From contig CALILB010000259.1 in NCBI GenBank assembly GCA_938016625.1, positions 1 to 12,082 on the forward strand: a stretch of 12,082 bases of DNA, written 5' to 3'. The DNA is from an uncultured bacterium. GTDB lineage: Bacteria > Acidobacteriota > Thermoanaerobaculia > Multivoradales > JAHEKO01. A program made the position numbers and the translations under genes. Of the stretch, positions 6,148-12,082 are shown piece after piece. Within the stretch, counting starts at the first letter, position 1; the number at the start of each line of letters is the position of its first letter. The notes beneath the pieces are model-generated. The model did not search any database and was not told the DNA's origin. It saw only the letters and a program-made list of their open reading frames with translations.

Positions 6148-8508
6148 ATGCGTGACCGGGTCGCACAACTCAGACAACACAGCGTGGAGACGCGACCATT
6201 TATCTCCGCCGAGCGGGCTCGTCTGCTGACCGAGTTCTATGCCGCCAACGACGGCAAGTACTCGGTTCCCGTGATGCGGGCGTTGGCCTTCAAATATCTG
6301 TGCGGGCACAAGACCATCTACATCGGCGAGTCGGAGCTCATTGTCGGCGAGCGGGGTCCCGAGCCCCTGGCCACACCGACTTTTCCCGAGCTCACCTGTC
6401 ACAGCCTGGAAGATCTCGAGATCCTCGACTCGCGGGAGAAGACCAGCTACGGCGTCTCGCCCGAGGTGATCGAGGCCTACAACGAGACCGTCATCCCCTA
6501 CTGGCGGGGCCGCTCGATCCGCGAGCGGGCCTTCCAGCTGCTACCGCCCGAGTGGCACGACGCCTACGAGGCGGGCATCTTTACCGAGTTCATGGAGCAA
6601 AGGGCACCGGGTCACACCGTTGCGGACGGCAAGATCTACAAGAAGGGCCTGCTGGAGTTCAAGGAGGAGATCGCAGCGACGATTGTCGACCTCGACTTTA
6701 TCGATGATCCCGAGGCCTACGACAAACGGGAGCAGCTCACGGCGATGGACATCGCCGCCGACTCACTGATCTTTCTCGCCCAGCGGCACGCGGAGATGGC
6801 ACGCCAACTGGCCGAGGTCGAGCTCGACGAGGGACGCAAGGCCGAGCTGCACCGGATCGCACGCAACTGCGAGCGCGTTCCCGCCCACGCTCCCACCGAC
6901 TTCTGGGAGGCGCTCCAGGCCTACTGGTTCTACCACCTGGGCGTCATCACCGAGCTCAACGGCTGGGACTCGTTCAACCCCGGGCACCTGGATCAGCATC
7001 TCGAGCCCTTCTACGTGAAGGGTCTCGACGACGGCAGTATCGACCGCGAAGACGCCAAGGAGCTGCTCGAGTGCTTCTGGGTCAAGTTCAACAACCACCC
7101 CGCACCTCCCAAAGTCGGGGTCACCGCCGCCGAAAGCGGTACCTACACCGACTTTGCCAACATCAATCTCGGCGGCCTGAAGAGGGATGGCACCGATGGC
7201 GTCAACGAGGTCTCCTATCTGTTGCTGGAAGTCATCGACGAGATGCACATCCTCCAGCCGAGCAACAATATCCAGCTTTCACGCAAGACGCCCGATCGGT
7301 TTCTCAAAGCGGCGGCCAAGGTCATCCGCAACGGCTATGGCTTCCCTTCGGTGTTCAATGCCGACAGCGTCGTCGAAGAGCTGCTGCGGCAGGGAAAAAC
7401 GGTCGAGGACGCCCGCGAGGGCGGCACCAGCGGCTGTGTCGAGACCGGAGCGTTTGGCAAGGAGGCCTACATTCTCACCGGCTACTTCAACCTGGTGAAG
7501 ATTTTCGAAGTGACCCTCAACAACGGCTGGGACCCACGCACCGGCAAGCAGCTTGGTCCGGAGACCGGCGACGCCGACGATTTCGAGTCCATCGAAGAAC
7601 TGTTCGAGGCCTGGCGGACCCAGGTCCATCACTTCGTCGACATCAAGCTCAGGGGCAACCATGTCTTCGATCGTCTGTACGCCACTGCGGCCCCCGCCCC
7701 CCTGCTGTCGCTGATCACCGACGACTGCATCCGCAAGGGGAAGGACTACAACGACGGTGGGGCCCGCTACAACACCAGCTACATCCAGGGTGTGGGCACA
7801 GGCACCCTCACCGACAGCCTGGCCGCCATCCAGCACCTGGTATTCGACCAACGATCGCTGTCGATGAAGGAGCTGCTCGAGGCGCTGGACAGCGACTTCG
7901 AGGACCAAGAGAAGCTGCGGCAGCTGCTCGTCAACAAGCCGCCAAAGTACGGCAACGACGACGATGCCGCCGACGACCTGATGGTGGCCTGTTTCGAGGC
8001 CTTCTACGAGGCGGTCGAGGGGCGACCCAACGCCCGGGGGGGCGAGTACCACATCAACATGCTCCCCACCACCTGCCACATCTACTTCGGTTCCGTTATC
8101 GGAGCTACCCCCGACGGCCGGCATGCAAGTCAACCGTTGTCGGAGGGGATCTCGCCGGTCCAGGGCTCCGACCGGCACGGACCCACCGCGGTTTTCAAAT
8201 CGGCCGCCAAGATGGATCACATCAAGACCGGTGGCACGCTGCTCAACATGAAGTTCACCCCCCACCTGTTGGCCGGCGACGATGGCATCGACAACCTATC
8301 AAGTCTCATCCGTGGCTACTTCAAGATGGACAGCCATCATGTCCAGTTCAATGTCGTCACCGCCGACGCCCTGCGCGAAGCCCAGGCGCGGCCCGACGAG
8401 CATCGCCACCTGATCGTCAGGGTCGCCGGCTACAGCGACTACTTCTGCGATCTATCGCAGGCTCTGCAGGACGAGATCATCGCCCGCACCGAGCACGAAG
8501 GTTTCTGA
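6148..8508 (+). CDS. hypD: Glycyl radical enzyme, HypD-type trans-4-hydroxy-L-proline dehydratase (probable)
   Basis: A complete 786-residue enzyme of the pyruvate formate-lyase superfamily. The PFL-like N-terminal domain runs to about residue 650 and the glycyl radical domain is C-terminal, with RVAGYSDYF placing the radical on G761. The thiyl-radical cysteine and acid/base glutamate are C430 and E432 (GTSGCVETG), the dehydratase/lyase pattern rather than the Cys-Cys of pyruvate formate-lyase. Residues I recall lining the Clostridioides difficile HypD pocket (F152, H160, D278, S334, F340, C434, E436, Y450, T645, radical G765) fall at F148, H156, D274, S330, F336, C430, E432, Y446, T641 and G761, a constant shift of -4. 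HypD removes water from 4-hydroxyproline to give 1-pyrroline-5-carboxylate. Related enzymes act on the D-isomer or cleave C-N, so the exact substrate is not settled. It is oxygen-sensitive by nature and co-expressed with the preceding activase. No P5C reductase follows. Confidence 0.85.
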   Translation: MRDRVAQLRQHSVETRPFISAERARLLTEFYAANDGKYSVPVMRALAFKYLCGHKTIYIGESELIVGERGPEPLATPTFPELTCHSLEDLEILDSREKTSYGVSPEVIEAYNETVIPYWRGRSIRERAFQLLPPEWHDAYEAGIFTEFMEQRAPGHTVADGKIYKKGLLEFKEEIAATIVDLDFIDDPEAYDKREQLTAMDIAADSLIFLAQRHAEMARQLAEVELDEGRKAELHRIARNCERVPAHAPTDFWEALQAYWFYHLGVITELNGWDSFNPGHLDQHLEPFYVKGLDDGSIDREDAKELLECFWVKFNNHPAPPKVGVTAAESGTYTDFANINLGGLKRDGTDGVNEVSYLLLEVIDEMHILQPSNNIQLSRKTPDRFLKAAAKVIRNGYGFPSVFNADSVVEELLRQGKTVEDAREGGTSGCVETGAFGKEAYILTGYFNLVKIFEVTLNNGWDPRTGKQLGPETGDADDFESIEELFEAWRTQVHHFVDIKLRGNHVFDRLYATAAPAPLLSLITDDCIRKGKDYNDGGARYNTSYIQGVGTGTLTDSLAAIQHLVFDQRSLSMKELLEALDSDFEDQEKLRQLLVNKPPKYGNDDDAADDLMVACFEAFYEAVEGRPNARGGEYHINMLPTTCHIYFGSVIGATPDGRHASQPLSEGISPVQGSDRHGPTAVFKSAAKMDHIKTGGTLLNMKFTPHLLAGDDGIDNLSSLIRGYFKMDSHHVQFNVVTADALREAQARPDEHRHLIVRVAGYSDYFCDLSQALQDEIIARTEHEGF

Positions 8509-8631
8509 TCGATCGACCGGGACGGCGGGTTTTGCCCGGTGTTGTCGCGTTTGGAGGTGATGGAAGCCGTGCTGTGACCGGGGGTGTCGTCTCCACCCTA
8601 CGGGGCAGCACCCACCCTACCCGTTCGGAGG

Positions 8632-8660
8632 TTGGAACTTCCACGGCTACCGGCTAGGGT
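8632..8660 (+). promoter_or_regulatory. Possible promoter of the outer-membrane protein gene
   Basis: TTGGAA (8632-8637) and TAGGGT (8655-8660) are 17 bases apart. The -10 keeps only T1, A2 and T6 of the consensus. A start near 8667 would leave a leader of about 34 bases before the TTG codon, with AGGGG in place. An inverted repeat TACCGG/CCGGTA (8648-8653 and 8663-8668) surrounds the -10 and could be an operator. Confidence 0.35.
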
Positions 8661-8700
8661 TACCGGTAGTCTCGACAGCGCAACAGAAAAGGGGCCCTGT

Positions 8701-10026
8701 TTGGCGGCTGTGAATCTCTACAACCGAGCTTTCATCGTGCTCGCCCTGTCACTCGCGGTGGCGAGCGGCGTCCGTGCCCAGGACGAAGGAATCCCCCCGA
8801 CCTTCGAGTTCAGCTTCTCCAACCCCGGAGCCCGGAGCCTGGGGTTTGGTGGGGCGTTCGTGGCCCTGGCCGACGACGCCACCGCGGCCTTTGCCAACCC
8901 GGCCGGCCTGATTCAGCTGGCGCGACCCGAGATCTCGCTCGAAGGGCGCTACTGGGGCTACTCGACACCCTATGTCGGCGGCGGCCGGATCTTTGGCGAG
9001 CCGTTCGGCGTCGGTCTCGACACCACGGCCGGTTTGCGCACAGAGACCTCTTCTGCCGATCTTGTTGGTCTCTCCTTCCTCTCCTTTGTCTACCCACAGA
9101 AGAGATGGTCGGTTGCGATCTATCGACACCAATTGGCCAACTACGAGTTCTACGGTGAGATGAAAGGGCTCTACAGCGGGCCCTGGCCGGGTGGGATCCA
9201 AGTCCGCCGCGAATTCGATCTGAGCCAGGTGGTGAATCTCGAGATCGTCAGCTACGGCCTCGCCGGAGCCTACAGCGTCAACGAGTCTTTGAGCCTCGGG
9301 GTCGGGCTCGCCTACTCGGAAGGACAGATGTCCTTCTTGACCCGGTCGCACGGGGTCCAGGCCATCGGTGTACCCGCCGACATACTCTTTGCCGAGAGGC
9401 CCCTGACCGACGAAAATGTGCTGGCCGCTCTCTCCTTCGAGGTCGACTCCAGTGACTGGAGCTTCAGCGCCGGATTCCTGTGGCGTCTGTCGAGGGGGTG
9501 GAGTCTTGGCGGCTCTTGGCGTCAGGGACCCGAGCTCGATGGTCTGCTCGAATTCCGGGCCGGACCCACCATTCCACCGCCGATTCCACCCGGTACCCTG
9601 TTGGCACGCGCGCAAGAAGTCCTCGATCTCCCGGACGTCTATGGGCTCGGAGTCGCCTACCGATTTCCCGACGAGCGACTGACCCTGAGCTTCGAGTGGG
9701 ATCGAGTGGAATACTCGAGCATCTTCACCGCCGACTCCAGCCTGTCGATGGAGGACGGCAACGAGCTCCACCTGGGTGGCGAGTACGTCTTTCTCGGCAG
9801 CACACCGCTGGTCGCCCTTCGCGCCGGGATCTGGAGCGACCCCGATCACGAGGTGGCCTACTCGGGTGACAACTACGTGGCCGCGGCCCTACTGCAACCC
9901 GGTGACGACACGCTCCACTACGCGGCCGGTCTTGGCCTCGCCTTCGCGCGCTTTCAGGTTGACGTGGGTGTGGACTTCTCGGACCTCGTCGACACCGCCT
10001 CGCTGTCGATCATCTACAGCTTCTAG
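8701..10026 (+). CDS. Outer-membrane beta-barrel protein, FadL/PorV-like
   Basis: About 441 residues. A Sec signal peptide is clear: NLYNR, a hydrophobic run (FIVLALSLAVA), then SGVRA before Q, with cleavage after residue 26. The mature N-terminus has the signature of FadL/TodX-like and PorV-like barrels: NPGARSLGFGGAFVALADD and ATAAFANPAGL (about 41-70). The rest is alternating beta-strand sequence rich in Tyr, Trp and Phe, and the last strand ends SLSIIYSF with the C-terminal Phe used for outer-membrane insertion. The TTG at 8701 was chosen because AGGGG (8690-8694) lies 6 bases before it; GTG at 8710 is the alternative and also leaves a complete signal peptide. The open frame back to 8584 lacks family-like sequence. 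A transport role for hydrophobic compounds, or a part in secretion, is possible; the substrate cannot be told. It begins 192 bases after the glycyl radical enzyme and probably has its own promoter. Confidence 0.88.
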   Translation: MAAVNLYNRAFIVLALSLAVASGVRAQDEGIPPTFEFSFSNPGARSLGFGGAFVALADDATAAFANPAGLIQLARPEISLEGRYWGYSTPYVGGGRIFGEPFGVGLDTTAGLRTETSSADLVGLSFLSFVYPQKRWSVAIYRHQLANYEFYGEMKGLYSGPWPGGIQVRREFDLSQVVNLEIVSYGLAGAYSVNESLSLGVGLAYSEGQMSFLTRSHGVQAIGVPADILFAERPLTDENVLAALSFEVDSSDWSFSAGFLWRLSRGWSLGGSWRQGPELDGLLEFRAGPTIPPPIPPGTLLARAQEVLDLPDVYGLGVAYRFPDERLTLSFEWDRVEYSSIFTADSSLSMEDGNELHLGGEYVFLGSTPLVALRAGIWSDPDHEVAYSGDNYVAAALLQPGDDTLHYAAGLGLAFARFQVDVGVDFSDLVDTASLSIIYSF

Positions 10027-10043
10027 CCCGACCCAGGCCGGGC
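10026..10043. terminator. Hairpin between convergent genes
   Basis: GCCCG and CGGGC form a 5-bp stem with an 8-base loop in the 20-base gap between the barrel gene and the minus-strand TPR gene. No T-run is present on either strand. Its place between convergent stops is the main reason to suspect a bidirectional terminator. Confidence 0.35.
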
Positions 10044-10046
10044 CAG

Positions 10047-10793
10047 CTACTGAGCGCTGACCGTCTGTTCGGAGCCGACCGTTTTGATCATCTTCTTGGC
10101 CTGCCGGGCCCAGGACCGGTCGTTGCGCTTGACGAACTTGGGCGCGTGCTCGTAGTGCTCGAGCGCCTCTCGCAGGATGGCGTGGGCCCGTTCCGGATTG
10201 CCGGCTTCGAGCTCGAAGTGGGCATGGGTGACGGCGTGCCGGGTCCGCGGACTGGTCTTGACCAACTGCTCAAGCAGCTCCAATGCCTCCTCCCGCCGGC
10301 CGAGCCCCCAGAGGGATTGGCTCAGGAGAATCCAGGGCTCGTAATCGTTGAAGGCCCGATCGCTTTCGATCAACCTCTCGAAGATGCCGACAGCATCTTC
10401 GAGCTCGTTCAATCCGATCTTGCACAAGCCCAGGCCAAACAGAGCATCACGTTCCCGTGGCTGGGTCTTCAGAACCTTGGAGAAGAGGTCGGCTCCCTCC
10501 TGGTATTCCTCGGCATCGTGCAGGGCCTGGCCGAGCCGCAGTTGATTGGTCAGGCTCGGGGTCTGCTCGTACTGATAGCGAACCTTTTCCAGGCTGGGAA
10601 TTTTCTCCCGGTGAAGCAGGTTCTTTAGCCATTGCATCTCCGGATCATGGATCTTGATCCGAAAGAAATAGAACCACTCGCCAAACGGGATAAAGATGAT
10701 CAGATACCAATAGCCGTCGGCGCGCCGCCGGATGGCGTCGATGAGCATCCAGGCCATGAAAGCGTGCTGGAGAAGAAGAAGTACCCGCATCAT
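10047..10793 (-). CDS. Membrane-anchored TPR protein
   Basis: 248 residues read on the minus strand. Two hydrophobic segments lie at the N-terminus (about 4-21, LLLLQHAFMAWMLIDAI; about 28-44, YWYLIIFIPFGEWFYFF), a hairpin resembling the short PLDc_N-like membrane modules. The remainder is soluble. TPR-type helical pairs run from about 81 to 215: LRLGQALHDAEEYQEGADLF, ALFGLGLCKIGLNELEDAV, PWILLSQSLWGLGRREEAL and HAHFELEAGNPERAHAIL, each with the small and aromatic residues of the repeat. A Lys/Arg-rich tail follows. There is no cleavable signal, so the TPR part is probably cytoplasmic, though topology is not certain. Two ATGs are adjacent; the one at 10790 has the better distance from the AGAGGG Shine-Dalgarno. 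The partner and function are unknown. It is transcribed away from the phosphatase gene. Confidence 0.88.
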   Translation of the reverse strand: MMRVLLLLQHAFMAWMLIDAIRRRADGYWYLIIFIPFGEWFYFFRIKIHDPEMQWLKNLLHREKIPSLEKVRYQYEQTPSLTNQLRLGQALHDAEEYQEGADLFSKVLKTQPRERDALFGLGLCKIGLNELEDAVGIFERLIESDRAFNDYEPWILLSQSLWGLGRREEALELLEQLVKTSPRTRHAVTHAHFELEAGNPERAHAILREALEHYEHAPKFVKRNDRSWARQAKKMIKTVGSEQTVSAQ

Positions 10794-10857
10794 GGCCCTC
10801 TACTTGTACCAGACGCCCTACGAAATCGCAGTGAAATCTCCAATAGATAGCTGGACA

Positions 10858-10874
10858 TTGACACCGGATTGTCA
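10858..10874 (+). promoter_or_regulatory. Perfect TTGACA within an inverted repeat in the divergent intergenic region
   Basis: TTGACA (10858-10863) matches the -35 consensus exactly, and TGACA-N6-TGTCA (10859-10874) is a perfect 5-bp inverted repeat. The nearest -10-like hexamer on the plus strand, TATGGT (10878-10883), is only 14 bases away, shorter than usual. It may be a regulator site between the divergent TPR and phosphatase genes. Confidence 0.3.
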
Positions 10875-10896
10875 CGATATGGTGAGACCCACACCA

Positions 10897-10926
10897 TTGC
10901 GTTGCAGGGGGAACCCCGTTTAGAGT
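10897..10926 (+). promoter_or_regulatory. Possible promoter of the phosphatase gene
   Basis: TTGCGT (10897-10902) and TAGAGT (10921-10926, 4 of 6 to TATAAT) are 18 bases apart. The spacer holds GGGG-AA-CCCC, a small symmetric sequence. A start near 10933 would give a leader of about 60 bases before the ATG at 10995. The -35 match is poor. Confidence 0.3.
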
Positions 10927-10994
10927 GGCCAAGCTGTCCTCACCACCCGGTCCAGGGCCGGTGACCGAGTCGGCCGTTTCGTGGATTCCAGATC

Positions 10995-11900
10995 ATGTTG
11001 ACCAAGCCCCGAGAGGCCTATCTGGCCGACGAGCTCGAGAACTTCCAGCAGGCGGTGAAGGTGCTGAAGCCCTCTCCGGGAGAGATCTCCAACCTCGCGG
11101 GAATCGACATCCACGGCGCCTCCGTCCCGCTCGAGGATGTCGTCGGTGGTGATCACATCATCTATGTCGACTTCGATCGCCGGTACAACATGGATCGCCG
11201 AATCGAAGAAGCCGAGAGCGAGGGTCGGGCCGAGGTCGCCGAGCGCTTGCGCGAGAGCCGTCGTCGGGTCGGCATCCTGCTCGCGGACGTCTCAGGCCAC
11301 AAAGTGACGGACGCCCTGATTGCAGCCATGCTGCACCAGGCCTTTCTGCTCGGTGCCTACTACGAGCTCGATCGCTTTGGCGAGATCACCACCAAGCTCT
11401 TCGAGCATCTCAACCAGCGGTTCTACCGCACCACCAACGTCAACAAGTACCTGACGTTGCTCTACGGGGAGATCTCCGCAGAGGGCAGGTTCCGCTTTCT
11501 CGCCGCCGGTCATGAGCGACCGGTGGTCTTTTCCCAAGAGTTTGGCTGTTTCATGCCCATCAGCGAAGAACGTCTCATCTCCTTTCCTCCGGTGGGCATG
11601 TTGCCCTCGACCGCCGACTGGGACGAGAAGGTCGACCCGGGCCACCTCGGTTTCAAGCAGCCCTACTCCGTCAACGAGATCGACCTGCTGGCCGATGGGG
11701 ATATCCTGTTGCTGTTTACGGATGGCCTCTCCGACCACGGCGGTGGGACCTATTTTCCCGAACACGTGGAGCAGACCCTGGCTGCTGCGGCCGATCAGAC
11801 AGCCGAACAGATCTGCAAGCGCCTGCTGGAGGATCTGCTCGCCTTTGCCAAACCCCAGGACGACGTCAGCTTCGTGGTCATCAAGAAGACACCCATCTAG
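10995..11900 (+). CDS. SpoIIE/RsbU-like PPM-family serine/threonine protein phosphatase
   Basis: A 301-residue stand-alone catalytic domain with no membrane segment and no recognisable sensor domain. The metal-binding motifs are in order: VVGGDHIIYVDF (D53, D59), GILLADVSGHKVTDALIAAM (D98), FLAAGHERPVV, LLLFTDGLSDH (D243, D247) and PQDDVSFVVI (D289, D290). These are the acidic residues that hold two Mn or Mg ions in PPM phosphatases. SpoIIE/RsbU relatives typically dephosphorylate anti-sigma-factor antagonists, so a signalling role is likely but its target is not in the window. A charged helical stretch of about 30 residues (61-91, rich in Arg and Glu) is inserted between the first and second motifs, where RsbU-type proteins are shorter. 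ATG 10995 is the first plausible start; the only Shine-Dalgarno-like sequence is a weak GTGGA 10 bases upstream. The protein ends with a canonical last strand, so it is complete. Confidence 0.93.
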   Translation: MLTKPREAYLADELENFQQAVKVLKPSPGEISNLAGIDIHGASVPLEDVVGGDHIIYVDFDRRYNMDRRIEEAESEGRAEVAERLRESRRRVGILLADVSGHKVTDALIAAMLHQAFLLGAYYELDRFGEITTKLFEHLNQRFYRTTNVNKYLTLLYGEISAEGRFRFLAAGHERPVVFSQEFGCFMPISEERLISFPPVGMLPSTADWDEKVDPGHLGFKQPYSVNEIDLLADGDILLLFTDGLSDHGGGTYFPEHVEQTLAAAADQTAEQICKRLLEDLLAFAKPQDDVSFVVIKKTPI

Positions 11901-11902
11901 TC

Positions 11903-11911
11903 TGCTAGACT
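11903..11911 (+). promoter_or_regulatory. Possible extended -10 element after the phosphatase gene
   Basis: TGC followed by TAGACT (4 of 6 to TATAAT) lies just after the phosphatase stop codon. It would begin a transcript near 11918 with a leader of about 90 bases for the last gene. No -35 box is visible. Confidence 0.25.
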
Positions 11912-11955
11912 CGCGCCAACAATTTCGCGTCAACCAGCACCCCAGGGCGGCCAGG

Positions 11956-11971
11956 TGGCACGCCCGCCGCA
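11956..11971 (+). promoter_or_regulatory. Possible sigma54-type promoter before the last gene
   Basis: TGGCACG matches the -24 element of sigma54 promoters exactly, and CCGCA matches the -12 element TTGCA at 3 of 5 positions. The invariant GG (11957-11958) and GC (11969-11970) are separated by exactly 10 bases, as required. Transcription would start near 11982, just ahead of the AAGGAG at 11997. The weak -12 and high GC content leave a real chance of coincidence. Confidence 0.3.
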
Positions 11972-11981
11972 AAAGCGGGTG
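11961..11981 (+). other. Hairpin in the leader of the last gene
   Basis: CGCCCGC (11961-11967) and GCGGGTG (11975-11981) form a 7-bp stem with one G-T pair and the loop CGCAAAA. It shares bases 11961-11965 with a competing stem (GGGCG at 11945-11949 with CGCCC), so only one can form. There is no T-run. It could be a terminator for the phosphatase gene, a leader control element, or incidental. Confidence 0.3.
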
Positions 11982-12008
11982 AGGTCGGTCCGTCGCAAGG
12001 AGAAGAAC

Positions 12009-12082
12009 ATGACTGTTGCTCCACCTATCCCGGAAGTCGATGTCGAGGAGTTGCGCTGCGAGATCCGCAAGGAGTATGCGGA
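12009..12082 (+). CDS. Unidentified protein, N-terminal 24 codons only
   Basis: An ATG at 12009 with a good Shine-Dalgarno (AAGGAG at 11997-12002, 6 bases away) opens a frame that runs off the right edge. The visible start, MTVAPPIPEVDVEELRCEIR followed by KEYA, has no signal peptide and becomes an acidic/basic amphipathic helix. It vaguely recalls the start of some SAM-dependent methyltransferases, but 24 residues cannot decide this, and I do not assign a function. Confidence 0.7.
   Translation, partial: MTVAPPIPEVDVEELRCEIRKEYA

Noticed and set aside
8517..8539. Terminator after the glycyl radical enzyme
   Set aside because: CCGGG/CCCGG has a 13-base loop, and the alternative CGGG/CCCG stem has only 4 pairs. 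There is no T-run after either, so it is too weak to annotate.
7071..8657. Second plus-strand frame of 528 codons inside the enzyme gene
   Set aside because: Arg/Gln/His-rich shadow translation of the hypD frame with no motif; a composition artefact.
8584..8700. Upstream extension of the outer-membrane protein
   Set aside because: It would place 39 Pro/Arg-rich residues before a clear signal peptide. The AGGGG-TTG arrangement at 8690-8703 gives a proper start.
10925..11152. Small open frame (75 codons) ahead of and overlapping the phosphatase gene
   Set aside because: It has no Shine-Dalgarno, mostly overlaps the phosphatase coding sequence in another frame, and its translation is Arg/Gly/Pro-rich shadow sequence.
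11953..11990. T-box antiterminator lookalike (AGGTGGCAC followed by GTCC)
   Set aside because: The TGGCAC and GTCC pieces recall a T-box, but the ACCGCG core is missing, the leader is too short for a specifier stem, and no terminator with a T-run follows.

Overview
The window reads as GC-rich chromosomal DNA from a diderm bacterium (an outer-membrane beta-barrel protein is encoded) that lives, at least part of the time, without oxygen (a glycyl radical enzyme is encoded). The mix of a metazoan-like PurL, a SpoIIE-type phosphatase with a GGDHIIYVDF signature and a FadL/PorV-like barrel fits Acidobacteriota or a similar environmental lineage. That placement is inference from remembered protein styles, not a computed phylogeny. 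There are no RNA genes, insertion sequences, CRISPR arrays or phage genes, and no gene-free stretch exceeds about 200 bases.

Layout: (1) bases 2-448, the 3' end of an uncharacterised, probably exported protein; (2) 496-4422, purL, a complete single-chain FGAM synthase with a fused glutaminase domain; (3) 4522-8508, a compact three-gene operon: a GntR/FCD regulator, a glycyl-radical-enzyme activase and a glycyl radical enzyme whose catalytic residues match trans-4-hydroxy-L-proline dehydratase (HypD); (4) 8701-10026, an outer-membrane beta-barrel protein; (5) 10793-10047 on the minus strand, a membrane-anchored TPR protein; (6) 10995-11900, a SpoIIE/RsbU-like protein phosphatase; (7) from 12009, the first 24 codons of a further gene.

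The most informative part is the hydroxyproline operon. The regulator has a sigma70-like promoter with a 19-bp inverted repeat over its -10 box, so it probably regulates itself and the enzyme genes according to a substrate-derived ligand. Its stop overlaps the activase start, and the activase is 4 bases from the enzyme, so the three proteins should be made together. The activase would install the glycyl radical at G761 of the enzyme, which would dehydrate 4-hydroxyproline to 1-pyrroline-5-carboxylate. No P5C reductase or other follow-on enzyme is in the window. The genes on either side look like ordinary housekeeping, envelope and signalling genes and show no evident link to the operon.
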